DNA of 49,303 bases from the NCBI GenBank assembly GCA_934183185.1, contig CAKPSO010000008.1, positions 1 to 49,303 on the forward strand, in the 5' to 3' direction. How positions within the stretch are numbered: the first letter of the stretch is position 1; the number at the start of each line of letters is the position of its first letter. This document shows positions 17,970 through 25,743 of this stretch, piece after piece. The position numbers and the translations under genes are program-made. This DNA is from an uncultured Bacilli bacterium. GTDB lineage: Bacteria > Bacillota_I > Bacilli_A > RF39 > UBA660. The notes under the pieces were generated by a model, which saw only the letters and a program-made list of their open reading frames with translations, made no database searches and was not told the origin of the DNA.

Positions 17970-18464
17970 TTGGCTGGCGTAAATGATGTTTATATGGAAC
18001 ATTTTGTATCACTATTTATGGCTATTTCTGCTATTAGGAGTGATTCTAGTAGTGATGGAGTTAAGTCTATTTATATACCTATAGATATTAAACCAGTTAT
18101 TCAGGAAGCGTTGTCTTATGCAAATTATCATCAATATTTTTCAGAAATAATTAATATGGATGTGTATTTAGAAAATCCTCAGGCTTGGATAGATAAATTT
18201 GAAGAAACATTAAATTTATATTTTAAAAATTCAAATAGAGCTATTAATGTTAATTCTGATACTCATAAAATTGAACTATATTATACGCAGAATGAAATTA
18301 ATGAAATAGTTAGTAAGTATAATGATTCTACATTAAAATCAATGGATGTATTCGTTAGGCTGTTTAGTATTGCAGATTTTCTTAAAACAGAATCTAAACC
18401 TGAAGTTACAAATCCATTATCAGTAGTTAAGAAATTTATTAAAAGTTTTAGCAGGCAACGTTAA
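17970..18464 (+). CDS. Uncharacterised 164-aa protein
   Basis: Function not recognised. The start is a TTG codon at 17970, supported by a strong GGAGGGG 5 bases upstream; the next internal ATG has no such site. The protein is mixed and acidic (VNDVYMEHFVSLFMAISAI at the N-terminus, ELYYTQNEINEIVSKYND in the middle) with a basic C-terminus (VVKKFIKSFSRQR). No membrane segment or metal site is seen. It closes the ylbF-rsmD-phosphatase operon and is followed by a terminator. Confidence 0.75.
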   Translation: MAGVNDVYMEHFVSLFMAISAIRSDSSSDGVKSIYIPIDIKPVIQEALSYANYHQYFSEIINMDVYLENPQAWIDKFEETLNLYFKNSNRAINVNSDTHKIELYYTQNEINEIVSKYNDSTLKSMDVFVRLFSIADFLKTESKPEVTNPLSVVKKFIKSFSRQR

Positions 18465-18492
18465 TTTACATATTGACTAGTTTATATAAAAT

Positions 18493-18522
18493 AGAGGCAG
18501 GTAGTAGGCCTCTTTTATTTTT
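18493..18522 (+). terminator. Terminator ending the ylbF-rsmD operon
   Basis: AGAGGC (18493-18498) and GCCTCT (18508-18513) form the stem, followed by TTTTATTTTTA. Confidence 0.82.
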
Positions 18523-18541
18523 ATCAAAAAATTCAACTTTT

Positions 18542-18568
18542 TTAGCATTCTTTGTTGACATTTGCTAA
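18542..18568. promoter_or_regulatory. Degenerate second CIRCE-like element overlapping the hrcA -35 box
   Basis: TTAGCATTC, nine bases, then ATTTGCTAA has the 9-9-9 geometry of CIRCE. The left half matches TTAGCACTC at 8 of 9 positions; the right half matches GAGTGCTAA at 6 of 9. The spacer contains most of the TTGACA hexamer, so HrcA bound here would block polymerase. Low similarity on the right half makes this tentative. Confidence 0.45.
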
Positions 18569-18583
18569 TAATATGAATATAAT
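18555..18583 (+). promoter_or_regulatory. Consensus sigma-A promoter of the hrcA operon
   Basis: TTGACA (18555-18560) and TATAAT (18578-18583) are both perfect and are separated by 17 bp. Confidence 0.92.
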
Positions 18584-18587
18584 TATA

Positions 18588-18614
18588 TTAGCACTTGAGA
18601 AATAGTAGTGCTAA
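18588..18614. promoter_or_regulatory. CIRCE operator (HrcA binding site)
   Basis: TTAGCACTT, nine bases, then TAGTGCTAA is an almost exact CIRCE element (consensus TTAGCACTC-N9-GAGTGCTAA, one mismatch in each half). It begins 5 bases after the -10 box and ends directly before AGGAGG, covering the transcription start and leader of hrcA. Confidence 0.95.
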
Positions 18615-18627
18615 TAGGAGGTAAGTG

Positions 18628-19614
18628 ATGCTAACAGATAGACAAAATAAAATATTAACTTTAATTATTACAGAATACATCAAACTTGCTAGACCAGTAG
18701 GATCAAACTTGATATGTAAGAGATTAAAGTGTTCTAGTGCTACTATCAGAAATGAAATGGCATCGTTGGAAGAATTAGGTCTCCTAGAAAAAACACACAC
18801 ATCATCAGGTAGAGTTCCTAGCGAACAAGGATATCGCTATTATGTAGATCATTTAATGAAGCCAAAAGAATTAAATGGTGAAGATATGCTTAAACTTCAA
18901 ATTATTTTTAATAACCAACAGTTAGAATTAAGTGATTGCTTAAGTGAAAGCTTAAAGCTAATATCAGATATGACTAATTATACTTCAATTGTGTTAGGCG
19001 GTACTAGTCACGATAATCGTTTGAAAGAAATTAGTGTAGTACCGATTGACTTAGAAAATCTAATAGTAATAGTAGTTACTGATAAGGGACATGTAGAAAA
19101 CAAAAAAGTAACACTTAAAAATGTTTCTCTTGATGAAATTAAGAAAACAGTCAACCTGATTAACGATTTACTAGTCGGTACACCTATAGATGAAGTTAGT
19201 AGTAAGCTTGAATTTGAGATTAAGCCAATTATTGGCAGATACGTTAAAGAACATGAAATAGTTTATAATACCTTTTATCAAGTATTTAAAGACTTTTCTA
19301 GTAAAAATATTAACGTTGTCGGAAAAAATAATATATTGAAACAGCCTGAATTTAATAACGTTGAAAAAATTAAAGATATATTTGGCAAGCTAGATGACGA
19401 AGAAGAAATTATTGATAGTATTGAAGAAGAAAATAATGATATTAAGATTTATATTGGCAGAGAAAATAGTCTTGATGATGATGTAACAGTTATAAAAACT
19501 AAGTATCATACTGATGATCAAGAAGGTACAATCGCAATAGTAGGTCCAAAGAGAATGGATTATGATAGAGTTGTTACTTTACTTGAGTACATTAAATCAA
19601 ATATTGAGGAATAA
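18628..19614 (+). CDS. hrcA: Heat-inducible transcription repressor HrcA
   Basis: 328-aa repressor of class I heat-shock genes; it binds CIRCE and is kept active by chaperonin. The N-terminal winged helix (MLTDRQNKILTLIITEYI, then RLKCSSATIRNEMASLEELG and KTHTSSGRVPSEQGYRYYVD) is diagnostic. The remainder is the GAF-like dimerisation domain with an inserted segment. ATG 18628 is chosen over GTG 18625 by its spacing from AGGAGG. It is the first gene of hrcA-grpE-dnaK-pepF-dnaJ and is autoregulated through the CIRCE sites at its promoter. Confidence 0.97.
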   Translation: MLTDRQNKILTLIITEYIKLARPVGSNLICKRLKCSSATIRNEMASLEELGLLEKTHTSSGRVPSEQGYRYYVDHLMKPKELNGEDMLKLQIIFNNQQLELSDCLSESLKLISDMTNYTSIVLGGTSHDNRLKEISVVPIDLENLIVIVVTDKGHVENKKVTLKNVSLDEIKKTVNLINDLLVGTPIDEVSSKLEFEIKPIIGRYVKEHEIVYNTFYQVFKDFSSKNINVVGKNNILKQPEFNNVEKIKDIFGKLDDEEEIIDSIEEENNDIKIYIGRENSLDDDVTVIKTKYHTDDQEGTIAIVGPKRMDYDRVVTLLEYIKSNIEE

Positions 19615-19623
19615 GGAGATAAG

Positions 19624-20262
19624 ATGAATACAGAAGAAAAAGAAATAGAAAAAAACAATGCTTGTTCTTGCGATGATAAATGTAATGATAGTTGTGAGTG
19701 CGGATGCCAGCAAGAAAAAGAACATGAATGTGAATGTAAACATGAACAGCATCACGAAAAGAAACATAAGCATAAGGAAAGTAAAGAACTAGAAGAAGCT
19801 AAAAAAACTATTATGGATCTTCAAACTAAACTTATGTATGCACAAGCTGATTCAATTAATTATCGTAAAAGAAAAGATGAAGAAACAGCCAATATGTTAA
19901 AATATGCTAATCAGGATTTACTGTTAGATATGGTAAACATGATAGAAAATATGGATCGTGCAGCAAGTGTAAAAGCAGAAACAGAAGAAAGTAAAAAAAT
20001 TCAAGATGGTATAAAAATGGTAAGCAATCAGTTTAAAGACATCTTGAAAAAATATGGTGTTGTAGAAATTGAAGCTTTAGGTTATCCATTTGATGAAAAT
20101 TATATGGAAGCCATGATGGTAGGAAATGATCCTACTAAACCTAATGAAATGGTACTAGAAGTACTAATGAAAGGTTACAAATACAAAGACAGAATATTAA
20201 AACATGCTGTTGTTAAAGTTAATCAAATTGAAGAAAATAAAAATGAGAAAGGGAATGATTAA
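19624..20262 (+). CDS. grpE: GrpE nucleotide exchange factor with Cys/His-rich N-terminal extension
   Basis: 212-aa co-chaperone that releases ADP from DnaK. The long helix (about 55-110, LEEAKKTIMDLQTKLMYAQA, NYRKRKDEE) and the beta-domain signature GVVEIEALGYPFDENYMEAM are typical. The unusual part is residues 13-51: eight cysteines (14, 16, 20, 24, 26, 28, 36, 38) and six histidines within about 38 residues, in CxC and CxxxC spacings, followed by a His/Lys run. Normal GrpE N-termini are disordered and acidic but lack such residues. This suggests metal or redox sensing, which is inference. It starts 9 bases after hrcA with GGAGAT upstream, and dnaK starts 2 bases after it. Confidence 0.95.
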   Translation: MNTEEKEIEKNNACSCDDKCNDSCECGCQQEKEHECECKHEQHHEKKHKHKESKELEEAKKTIMDLQTKLMYAQADSINYRKRKDEETANMLKYANQDLLLDMVNMIENMDRAASVKAETEESKKIQDGIKMVSNQFKDILKKYGVVEIEALGYPFDENYMEAMMVGNDPTKPNEMVLEVLMKGYKYKDRILKHAVVKVNQIEENKNEKGND

Positions 20263-20264
20263 TT

Positions 20265-22088
20265 ATGAGTAAAATTATAGGTATAGACTTAGGTACAACT
20301 AATAGTTGTGTAGCCGTATTAGAGGGAGGAGCTGCTACTGTTATTCCAAATCCAGAAGGAAATCGTACAACTCCATCTGTAGTATCTGTTAAGAAAGGTG
20401 AAAGAATAGTAGGAGATGCTGCTAAACGTCAAGCATTAACTAATAAAGATACTGTTTCATCTATTAAAAGATTAATGGGTACAAGTGAAAAAGTAGAACT
20501 TGATGGTAAGAAATATACTCCAGAGGAAGTATCTGCAATGATTTTATCTTACATGAAGGATTATGCTGAAAAATATTTAGGAGAAAAAGTAACTAAAGCT
20601 GTTATTACAGTTCCTGCTTACTTTAATGATAGTCAGCGTCAAGCTACTAAGAATGCTGGTAAGATTGCTGGATTAGATGTTGAAAGAATTATTAATGAAC
20701 CAACTGCTGCAGCTCTTGCGTTTGGACTTGATAAACAAGATAAGAATCAAACTATCTTAGTATATGACTTAGGTGGAGGTACATTTGATGTATCAATTCT
20801 TGAACTTGGTGATGGTATATTTGAAGTTAAATCTACAGCTGGTAATAATAAACTTGGTGGAGATGACTTTGATAAATGCTTAATGGATTATATCGTTAGT
20901 GAATTTAAGAAAGAAAACGGAATTGATTTAACAAAAGACAAATTAGCAATGCAAAGATTAAAAGAAGTAGCAGAAAAAGCAAAGAAAGATTTATCTGGAA
21001 TGACTTCTACTCAAATTTCTGCACCATTTATTTCTCAAGGAGAAGATGGACCACTTCATATTGATATGACAATCACTCGTGCTAAATTTGAAGAATTAAT
21101 TCATGATTTAGTACAATCTACTCTAGAACCAGTTAGAAAAGCTTTAAAAGATGCTAAACTTGATAAGAAAGATATCGATAAAGTTATCTTAGTAGGTGGA
21201 TCTACTCGTATTCCATGTGTTCAAGAATTAGTTGAAAAAGAATTAGGACAAAAACCATCTCATGAAGTTAACCCAGATGAAGCTGTTGCTATGGGTGCTG
21301 CTATTCAAGGTGGAGTATTAACAGGTGAAGTTAATGATATCGTTTTACTTGATGTTACACCACTTTCACTTGGTATTGAAACATTAGGTGGAGTTATGAC
21401 AGTATTAATTCCAAGAAACACAACAATTCCAACTTCTAAATCTCAAGTATTCTCAACTGCAGCTGATAATCAACCAGCAGTAGATATCCATGTACTTCAA
21501 GGTGAACGTAGTATGGCTAATGACAATAAAACATTGGGACACTTCCAATTAACAGGAATTCCTGCTGCTCCTCGTGGAGTACCTCAAATCGAAGTTAAAT
21601 TTGATATCGACGCTAATGGTATCGTTAATGTTACTGCTAAAGATCTTGGAACTAACAAAGAGCAATCAATTACTATTACTTCAAGTACTAACTTAAGTGA
21701 TGAAGAAATTGAAAGAATGAAAAAAGAAGCAGAAGAACATAAAGCAGAAGATGAAAAACGTAAAGAAGAAGCAGATGTTAAAAATGAAGCTGAACAGTTA
21801 GTATTCCAAACTGAAAAATCATTAAAAGATCTTGGTGATAAGGTTGAATCTAAAGAAAAAGATGAAATTGAATCATTAATTAAAGATGTTAAAGAAGCCT
21901 TAGAAAAAGATAATATCGATGATATTAAGGATAAGAAAGAAAAACTTCAAGAAAAAGCTATGGCACTTGCTACTAGAGTTTATGAAGAAGCAGCTAAAGC
22001 TCAACAGACTAATACAGATGCAAATACAGATAATTCAGCAAATAATACAGATAGTGATGTCCATGAAGCAGAATATGAAGAAAAATAA
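20265..22088 (+). CDS. dnaK: Chaperone DnaK (Hsp70)
   Basis: 607-aa ATP-dependent chaperone working with DnaJ and GrpE. The nucleotide-binding domain has IIGIDLGTTNSCVAVLEGG, VITVPAYFNDSQRQATK, INEPTAAALAFGLD, the phosphate loop DLGGGTFDVSILE and VGGSTRIPCVQ. The substrate-binding domain starts after the linker DIVLLDVTPLSLG, and the helical lid ends with an Asn/Thr/Asp-rich tail. Length is normal for Bacillota. It lies between grpE and an imperfect hairpin that separates it from pepF. Confidence 0.98.
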   Translation: MSKIIGIDLGTTNSCVAVLEGGAATVIPNPEGNRTTPSVVSVKKGERIVGDAAKRQALTNKDTVSSIKRLMGTSEKVELDGKKYTPEEVSAMILSYMKDYAEKYLGEKVTKAVITVPAYFNDSQRQATKNAGKIAGLDVERIINEPTAAALAFGLDKQDKNQTILVYDLGGGTFDVSILELGDGIFEVKSTAGNNKLGGDDFDKCLMDYIVSEFKKENGIDLTKDKLAMQRLKEVAEKAKKDLSGMTSTQISAPFISQGEDGPLHIDMTITRAKFEELIHDLVQSTLEPVRKALKDAKLDKKDIDKVILVGGSTRIPCVQELVEKELGQKPSHEVNPDEAVAMGAAIQGGVLTGEVNDIVLLDVTPLSLGIETLGGVMTVLIPRNTTIPTSKSQVFSTAADNQPAVDIHVLQGERSMANDNKTLGHFQLTGIPAAPRGVPQIEVKFDIDANGIVNVTAKDLGTNKEQSITITSSTNLSDEEIERMKKEAEEHKAEDEKRKEEADVKNEAEQLVFQTEKSLKDLGDKVESKEKDEIESLIKDVKEALEKDNIDDIKDKKEKLQEKAMALATRVYEEAAKAQQTNTDANTDNSANNTDSDVHEAEYEEK

Positions 22089-22100
22089 TTTATATTAATC

Positions 22101-22132
22101 TCTAAAAGTTCTAGAATACTAGGACTTTTAGA
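22101..22132 (+). promoter_or_regulatory. Intercistronic hairpin between dnaK and pepF
   Basis: TCTAAAAGT (22101-22109) pairs perfectly with ACTTTTAGA (22124-22132), with further partial pairing inside. There is no uninterrupted T run immediately after it, so it looks more like a processing, stability or partial-termination element than a full terminator. It could lower pepF-dnaJ relative to dnaK. Confidence 0.55.
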
Positions 22133-22149
22133 TGGTTTTAGGAGAGATT

Positions 22150-23946
22150 ATGCAAATATATAAAAGTAGAGATGAAGTAGAAGATAAATATAAATGGGAT
22201 TTAAGTGATTTTTATAAAGATAATGAAGACTTTTATAAAAATTTAGATTTGACATATAAAGAAGTTCAAAAATTAGTTGCTTATAATGGATGTACTAAAG
22301 ATGCAAATAAGTTATATGAATTTTTGCAAAAACAGTTAGAAGCCATCTGTTCAACTATGAATTTATATGCTTATGCTAATTTGAAAAATGATGAATTCTT
22401 AGGAGTATCTGAAAATATAGAAATGATGTCTAAGGTTAATGAATTGGACACATTACTTGATAAAAATATTAGTTTTTTTGATCCAGAACTTTTAAAATTA
22501 ACTACAGTTGAATATGAAAGATTATACGTTTCTAATCCTAAATTAAAAGAATTTAAGTCTAGCTTAGATAAAATATATCGTAATAAAAAACATGTTTTAA
22601 GTGAAAAAGAAGAAATTATAATTTCTCAATTACTTGGAGCTATGGGTAATTATAGTAATATGAGTTCTACCTTATTAAATAATCAACATGACTATGGTAA
22701 AATTAAGTTAGATGATGGTACTGTAGAAAAGATTGCTCCTACTAATTATCGTAAGATTATGCGTAAAAGTAATCAAAAAAATCGTAAAAAAATTTATAAC
22801 ATGTATTATAGTGTAATAGAACAATATGCTCAAACTGAAGCAGAATATTTAAGCTCTTATATTAAAACTAATAATACTGTAGCTAAAATACATCATTTTA
22901 AAAACGCTTGGGACAGAAAGCTATTCAGATTAAATATTGATGATAAAGTTTATGATACTTTAGTTACGACAACTCAGGGTAATTTAAGGCCATTACAAAG
23001 ATATTTTGATATAAAAAGACAGGTTCTTAAATTAGATAAATTGCATTTATATGATTTACCACTTGAAATGGCACTATCTAGTAAAGAATATTCAATAGAT
23101 GATGCACAAAAGATAGTAAGAGAAGCTATTAAACCATTGGGTAATAAATATTTAGAATGCTATGATGAGATAATTAATAAACACTATGTTGATTATTGCC
23201 AATATCCAGGAAAATGTAGTGGTGGGTATTCTCTTTTTACTTTAGATCGTGATTCTCGTATACTTATGAGTTTTAATTATGATTTAGGTTCAGTTTCTAC
23301 TTTAGCTCATGAAGCTGGACATAATGTTAATCATCAATTAGTTAAGGAAAATAATCCTACTGTTTATCGTAATACAACTAGTTTGGTTGCTGAAGTTGTA
23401 TCACTTACTAACGAGTGTTTACTTTCTAGTTATTTAGCTAGTGATAAATTTGATCTAGAAACTAGAAAAGCTGGTATTAGTAATTTCCTTGGTGTATTTG
23501 TTTCTAACTTTTATGGAGCAGTACGTGAAGGTAAGATGGAACAGGATATGTATCAGTATATAGATAATGGTGGGGTTCTTACTAAAGATTATTTAAATAA
23601 GCTTTCGTATGATTCATGTAAAAAATATTATGGAAAAAGTGTAGTATTAGATAAGTATGCAGGATGCTCTTGGGCTCTTAGAAGTCATTACTATATGGAT
23701 TTCTACTTATATAGTTACGCTATATGTGTTAGTGTTGCTTCATATATAGCTTCTAAAATATTAATTGGTGATAAAGATATATTAGAAAAATATATGAAAT
23801 TTTTAACACTTGGTAGTGATATTTGGGCAAATGATGCTTTCTTAATACTAGGTATAGATTTGACTGATAAGAAGGTTTACGAAGAAGCTATTTCATATTT
23901 TTCTAGTATGCTTGATAAATATGAGAATTTAAGTAAGGAGATGTAA
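22150..23946 (+). CDS. pepF: Oligoendopeptidase F (M3 metallopeptidase)
   Basis: 598-aa cytoplasmic zinc endopeptidase that cleaves short oligopeptides. The zinc site is HEAGH (387-391) in LAHEAGHNVNH; the downstream metal ligand region follows in SLVAEVVSLTNECLL. The N-terminal domain (YKWDLSDFYKDNEDFY) is typical of PepF. ATG 22150 is chosen because AGGAGA lies 4 bases upstream; an earlier in-frame start at 22132 would fall at the end of the hairpin. Its placement between dnaK and dnaJ is unusual, and dnaJ follows by only 2 bases. That suggests heat-shock expression of a peptidase that finishes peptides released during proteolysis; this is inference. Confidence 0.93.
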   Translation: MQIYKSRDEVEDKYKWDLSDFYKDNEDFYKNLDLTYKEVQKLVAYNGCTKDANKLYEFLQKQLEAICSTMNLYAYANLKNDEFLGVSENIEMMSKVNELDTLLDKNISFFDPELLKLTTVEYERLYVSNPKLKEFKSSLDKIYRNKKHVLSEKEEIIISQLLGAMGNYSNMSSTLLNNQHDYGKIKLDDGTVEKIAPTNYRKIMRKSNQKNRKKIYNMYYSVIEQYAQTEAEYLSSYIKTNNTVAKIHHFKNAWDRKLFRLNIDDKVYDTLVTTTQGNLRPLQRYFDIKRQVLKLDKLHLYDLPLEMALSSKEYSIDDAQKIVREAIKPLGNKYLECYDEIINKHYVDYCQYPGKCSGGYSLFTLDRDSRILMSFNYDLGSVSTLAHEAGHNVNHQLVKENNPTVYRNTTSLVAEVVSLTNECLLSSYLASDKFDLETRKAGISNFLGVFVSNFYGAVREGKMEQDMYQYIDNGGVLTKDYLNKLSYDSCKKYYGKSVVLDKYAGCSWALRSHYYMDFYLYSYAICVSVASYIASKILIGDKDILEKYMKFLTLGSDIWANDAFLILGIDLTDKKVYEEAISYFSSMLDKYENLSKEM

Positions 23947-23948
23947 AG

Positions 23949-25085
23949 ATGGCAGATAATAAGAGAGATTATTATGAAGTCTTAGGTGTATCTAAAAGTG
24001 CATCTCAAGATGAAATAAAAAGTGCTTTTAGGAAATTAGCTAAAAAGTATCATCCTGATGTTTCTAAAGAACCTGATGCTGAAGCTAAATTTAAAGAAGT
24101 TCAAGAAGCTTATGCAGTTTTGTCTGATGAAGATAAGAGACGTCAATATGACCAATTTGGGCATGCAGCATTTACAAATGGCGGAGGTGCCGGTGGTGCC
24201 GGAGGATTTGGTGACTTTGATTTTTCTGGATTTGATTATGGAGATATTTTTGATAATATCTTTGGTGGCTTTGGCTTTGGTGGCTCTAGAAGAAGTAGTG
24301 GCGGTAGTCGTGCTACTAAAGGAAAAGATACATTACTAAAAATGAAAATTACATTTGAAGAGGCTGTCTATGGTACAAAAAAAGAAGTTGATTTAGATGT
24401 AGTTGAAGATTGTGATGAATGTAATGGCCATGGTGGTTTTGATGAGACTACCTGTGATAAGTGTCGTGGTAGTGGAACTATCACTAGTGAACAACATACT
24501 ATATTTGGTAGTTTTTTATCTAAAACTACTTGTCCTAATTGTGGAGGGAAAGGTAAAACCTACAAAAGAAAATGCTCTAAATGTAATGGTACTGGAAAAG
24601 TTAAAGAACATCAAACTATAGATGTTAAAATACCAGCTGGTGTTGATACAGGTAACAGACTTCGCGTATCTGGTAAAGGTGGTAGTGGTACTAATGGTGG
24701 CCCTAATGGTGATTTATATATAGAATTTACTGTTAGCGAGCATGACTTTTATGTTCGTGACGAAGATGATATCTATATTGAAGTACCAATTACTATTACA
24801 GAGGCAGTTTTAGGTACTAAAAAGGATGTTCCAACATTACAAGGTATAGTAACACTTACAATACCTTCTGGAGCTGAGAGTGGGGATAAACACCGTATTA
24901 AAGGTAGAGGTATACATAATGAATATACCCATCATAAGGGTGATATGTACATAGTACTAAAAATAGTTACACCTAAGAAACTTACTAAGGAACAAAAACG
25001 TTTACTAGAGGAATTAAATGAAACAGACTTACGTGATGATAATGATATCAAGAATTATGAGCGCTTCTTAAGAAAAAATAGTTAG
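23949..25085 (+). CDS. dnaJ: Chaperone DnaJ (Hsp40)
   Basis: 378-aa co-chaperone that delivers substrates to DnaK and stimulates its ATPase. The J domain (residues 5-70) has the essential HPD in KKYHPDVSK. A Gly/Phe-rich linker (about 75-125) has many GG and FGG units. Four zinc-binding repeats follow: CDECNGHG (from Cys155), CDKCRGSG, CPNCGGKG and CSKCNGTG. The C-terminal substrate domains are complete. AAGGAGATG precedes the ATG, and a perfect 16-bp terminator stem follows the stop. This is the end of the hrcA operon. Confidence 0.98.
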   Translation: MADNKRDYYEVLGVSKSASQDEIKSAFRKLAKKYHPDVSKEPDAEAKFKEVQEAYAVLSDEDKRRQYDQFGHAAFTNGGGAGGAGGFGDFDFSGFDYGDIFDNIFGGFGFGGSRRSSGGSRATKGKDTLLKMKITFEEAVYGTKKEVDLDVVEDCDECNGHGGFDETTCDKCRGSGTITSEQHTIFGSFLSKTTCPNCGGKGKTYKRKCSKCNGTGKVKEHQTIDVKIPAGVDTGNRLRVSGKGGSGTNGGPNGDLYIEFTVSEHDFYVRDEDDIYIEVPITITEAVLGTKKDVPTLQGIVTLTIPSGAESGDKHRIKGRGIHNEYTHHKGDMYIVLKIVTPKKLTKEQKRLLEELNETDLRDDNDIKNYERFLRKNS

Positions 25086-25092
25086 TAAATAA

Positions 25093-25137
25093 AAAAATAT
25101 AGAATATATACAAGTTGATTATATTCTATATTTTTAT
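25093..25137. terminator. Bidirectional terminator between dnaJ and the guanylate-kinase-like gene
   Basis: Positions 25093-25108 and 25120-25135 form a perfect 16-bp stem with an 11-base loop, flanked by A and T runs on both sides. It serves dnaJ on the plus strand; its right arm overlaps the last codons of the convergent minus-strand gene. Confidence 0.88.
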
Positions 25138-25740
25138 TTTGACTTTATTTTTATCTTTATTTATAGTATCAGTAATATATTTTTTTATTTCAGTTATACA
25201 TTCATCTAGATCGTTATTGGCAAATTTTATTTGAATACCGGCCTGTAATATATTACTTTCACTAAAGTCTTCCTGATCAGCTAAAAATCTTCTACATAAT
25301 TCAGAATATTTGGGATTTTTTTCTTTTCTTTCTCTTTCAAGAGCTCTTTCTAGGCGAATTCCATCTTCTACTTCTATATAAATTGGTATAACATTTTCTT
25401 TACCAAAATATTTACTTATTTTTTGATATCCTTCTAGAGTATTAATAATCATATAGTTATTGTTTGAATCTATATTTGAGGATGCAGTAAAGTAAGTCCA
25501 TATTCCGTGTTTAGTATTATAACTTCTAGACTCTATAACCATGTTATTATCTAGCATAAACTTAAATATTTCTTCAGTAACGAAGTTATATTGTATACCA
25601 TTTGTTTCGTTTTCACGAATGGGGCGTGTAGTGTAGGGAATGATTTCTGAAATTGATGGAAAGGCTTTAGACAATTCTTTAAAAATTGTATCTTTTCCTG
25701 AAGCACTTTTCCCCATAAAACAAAATATTTTTCCGTTCAT
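25126..25740 (-). CDS. Guanylate-kinase-like P-loop protein
   Basis: 204 aa, resembling guanylate kinase (GMP + ATP to GDP + ADP). The P-loop is GKSASGKDT (residues 10-18), and the GMP-binding block is PYTTRPIRENETNGIQYNFV, close to the family TTRxPRxGExxGxxYxFV. Both loops deviate from canonical Gmk (usually SGPSGVGKGT and PRPGE), so it may be a divergent paralogue rather than the main gmk. A conserved basic stretch RLERALERERKEKNP fits the lid. The start lies 3 bases after the rarA stop, so the two form an operon. The C-terminus is Lys/Ile-rich. Confidence 0.78.
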   Translation of the reverse strand: MNGKIFCFMGKSASGKDTIFKELSKAFPSISEIIPYTTRPIRENETNGIQYNFVTEEIFKFMLDNNMVIESRSYNTKHGIWTYFTASSNIDSNNNYMIINTLEGYQKISKYFGKENVIPIYIEVEDGIRLERALERERKEKNPKYSELCRRFLADQEDFSESNILQAGIQIKFANNDLDECITEIKKYITDTINKDKNKVKIKI

Positions 25741-25743
25741 AAT

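Noticed and set aside
22101..22132. Full rho-independent terminator between dnaK and pepF
   Set aside because: The stem is imperfect internally and no T run follows directly, so it is listed only as an intercistronic hairpin.
24058..24621. Alternative-frame open reading frames inside dnaJ and antisense frames within many genes
   Set aside because: They lack ribosome binding sites and family motifs, and lie entirely within well-supported genes; they are shadows of coding bias.
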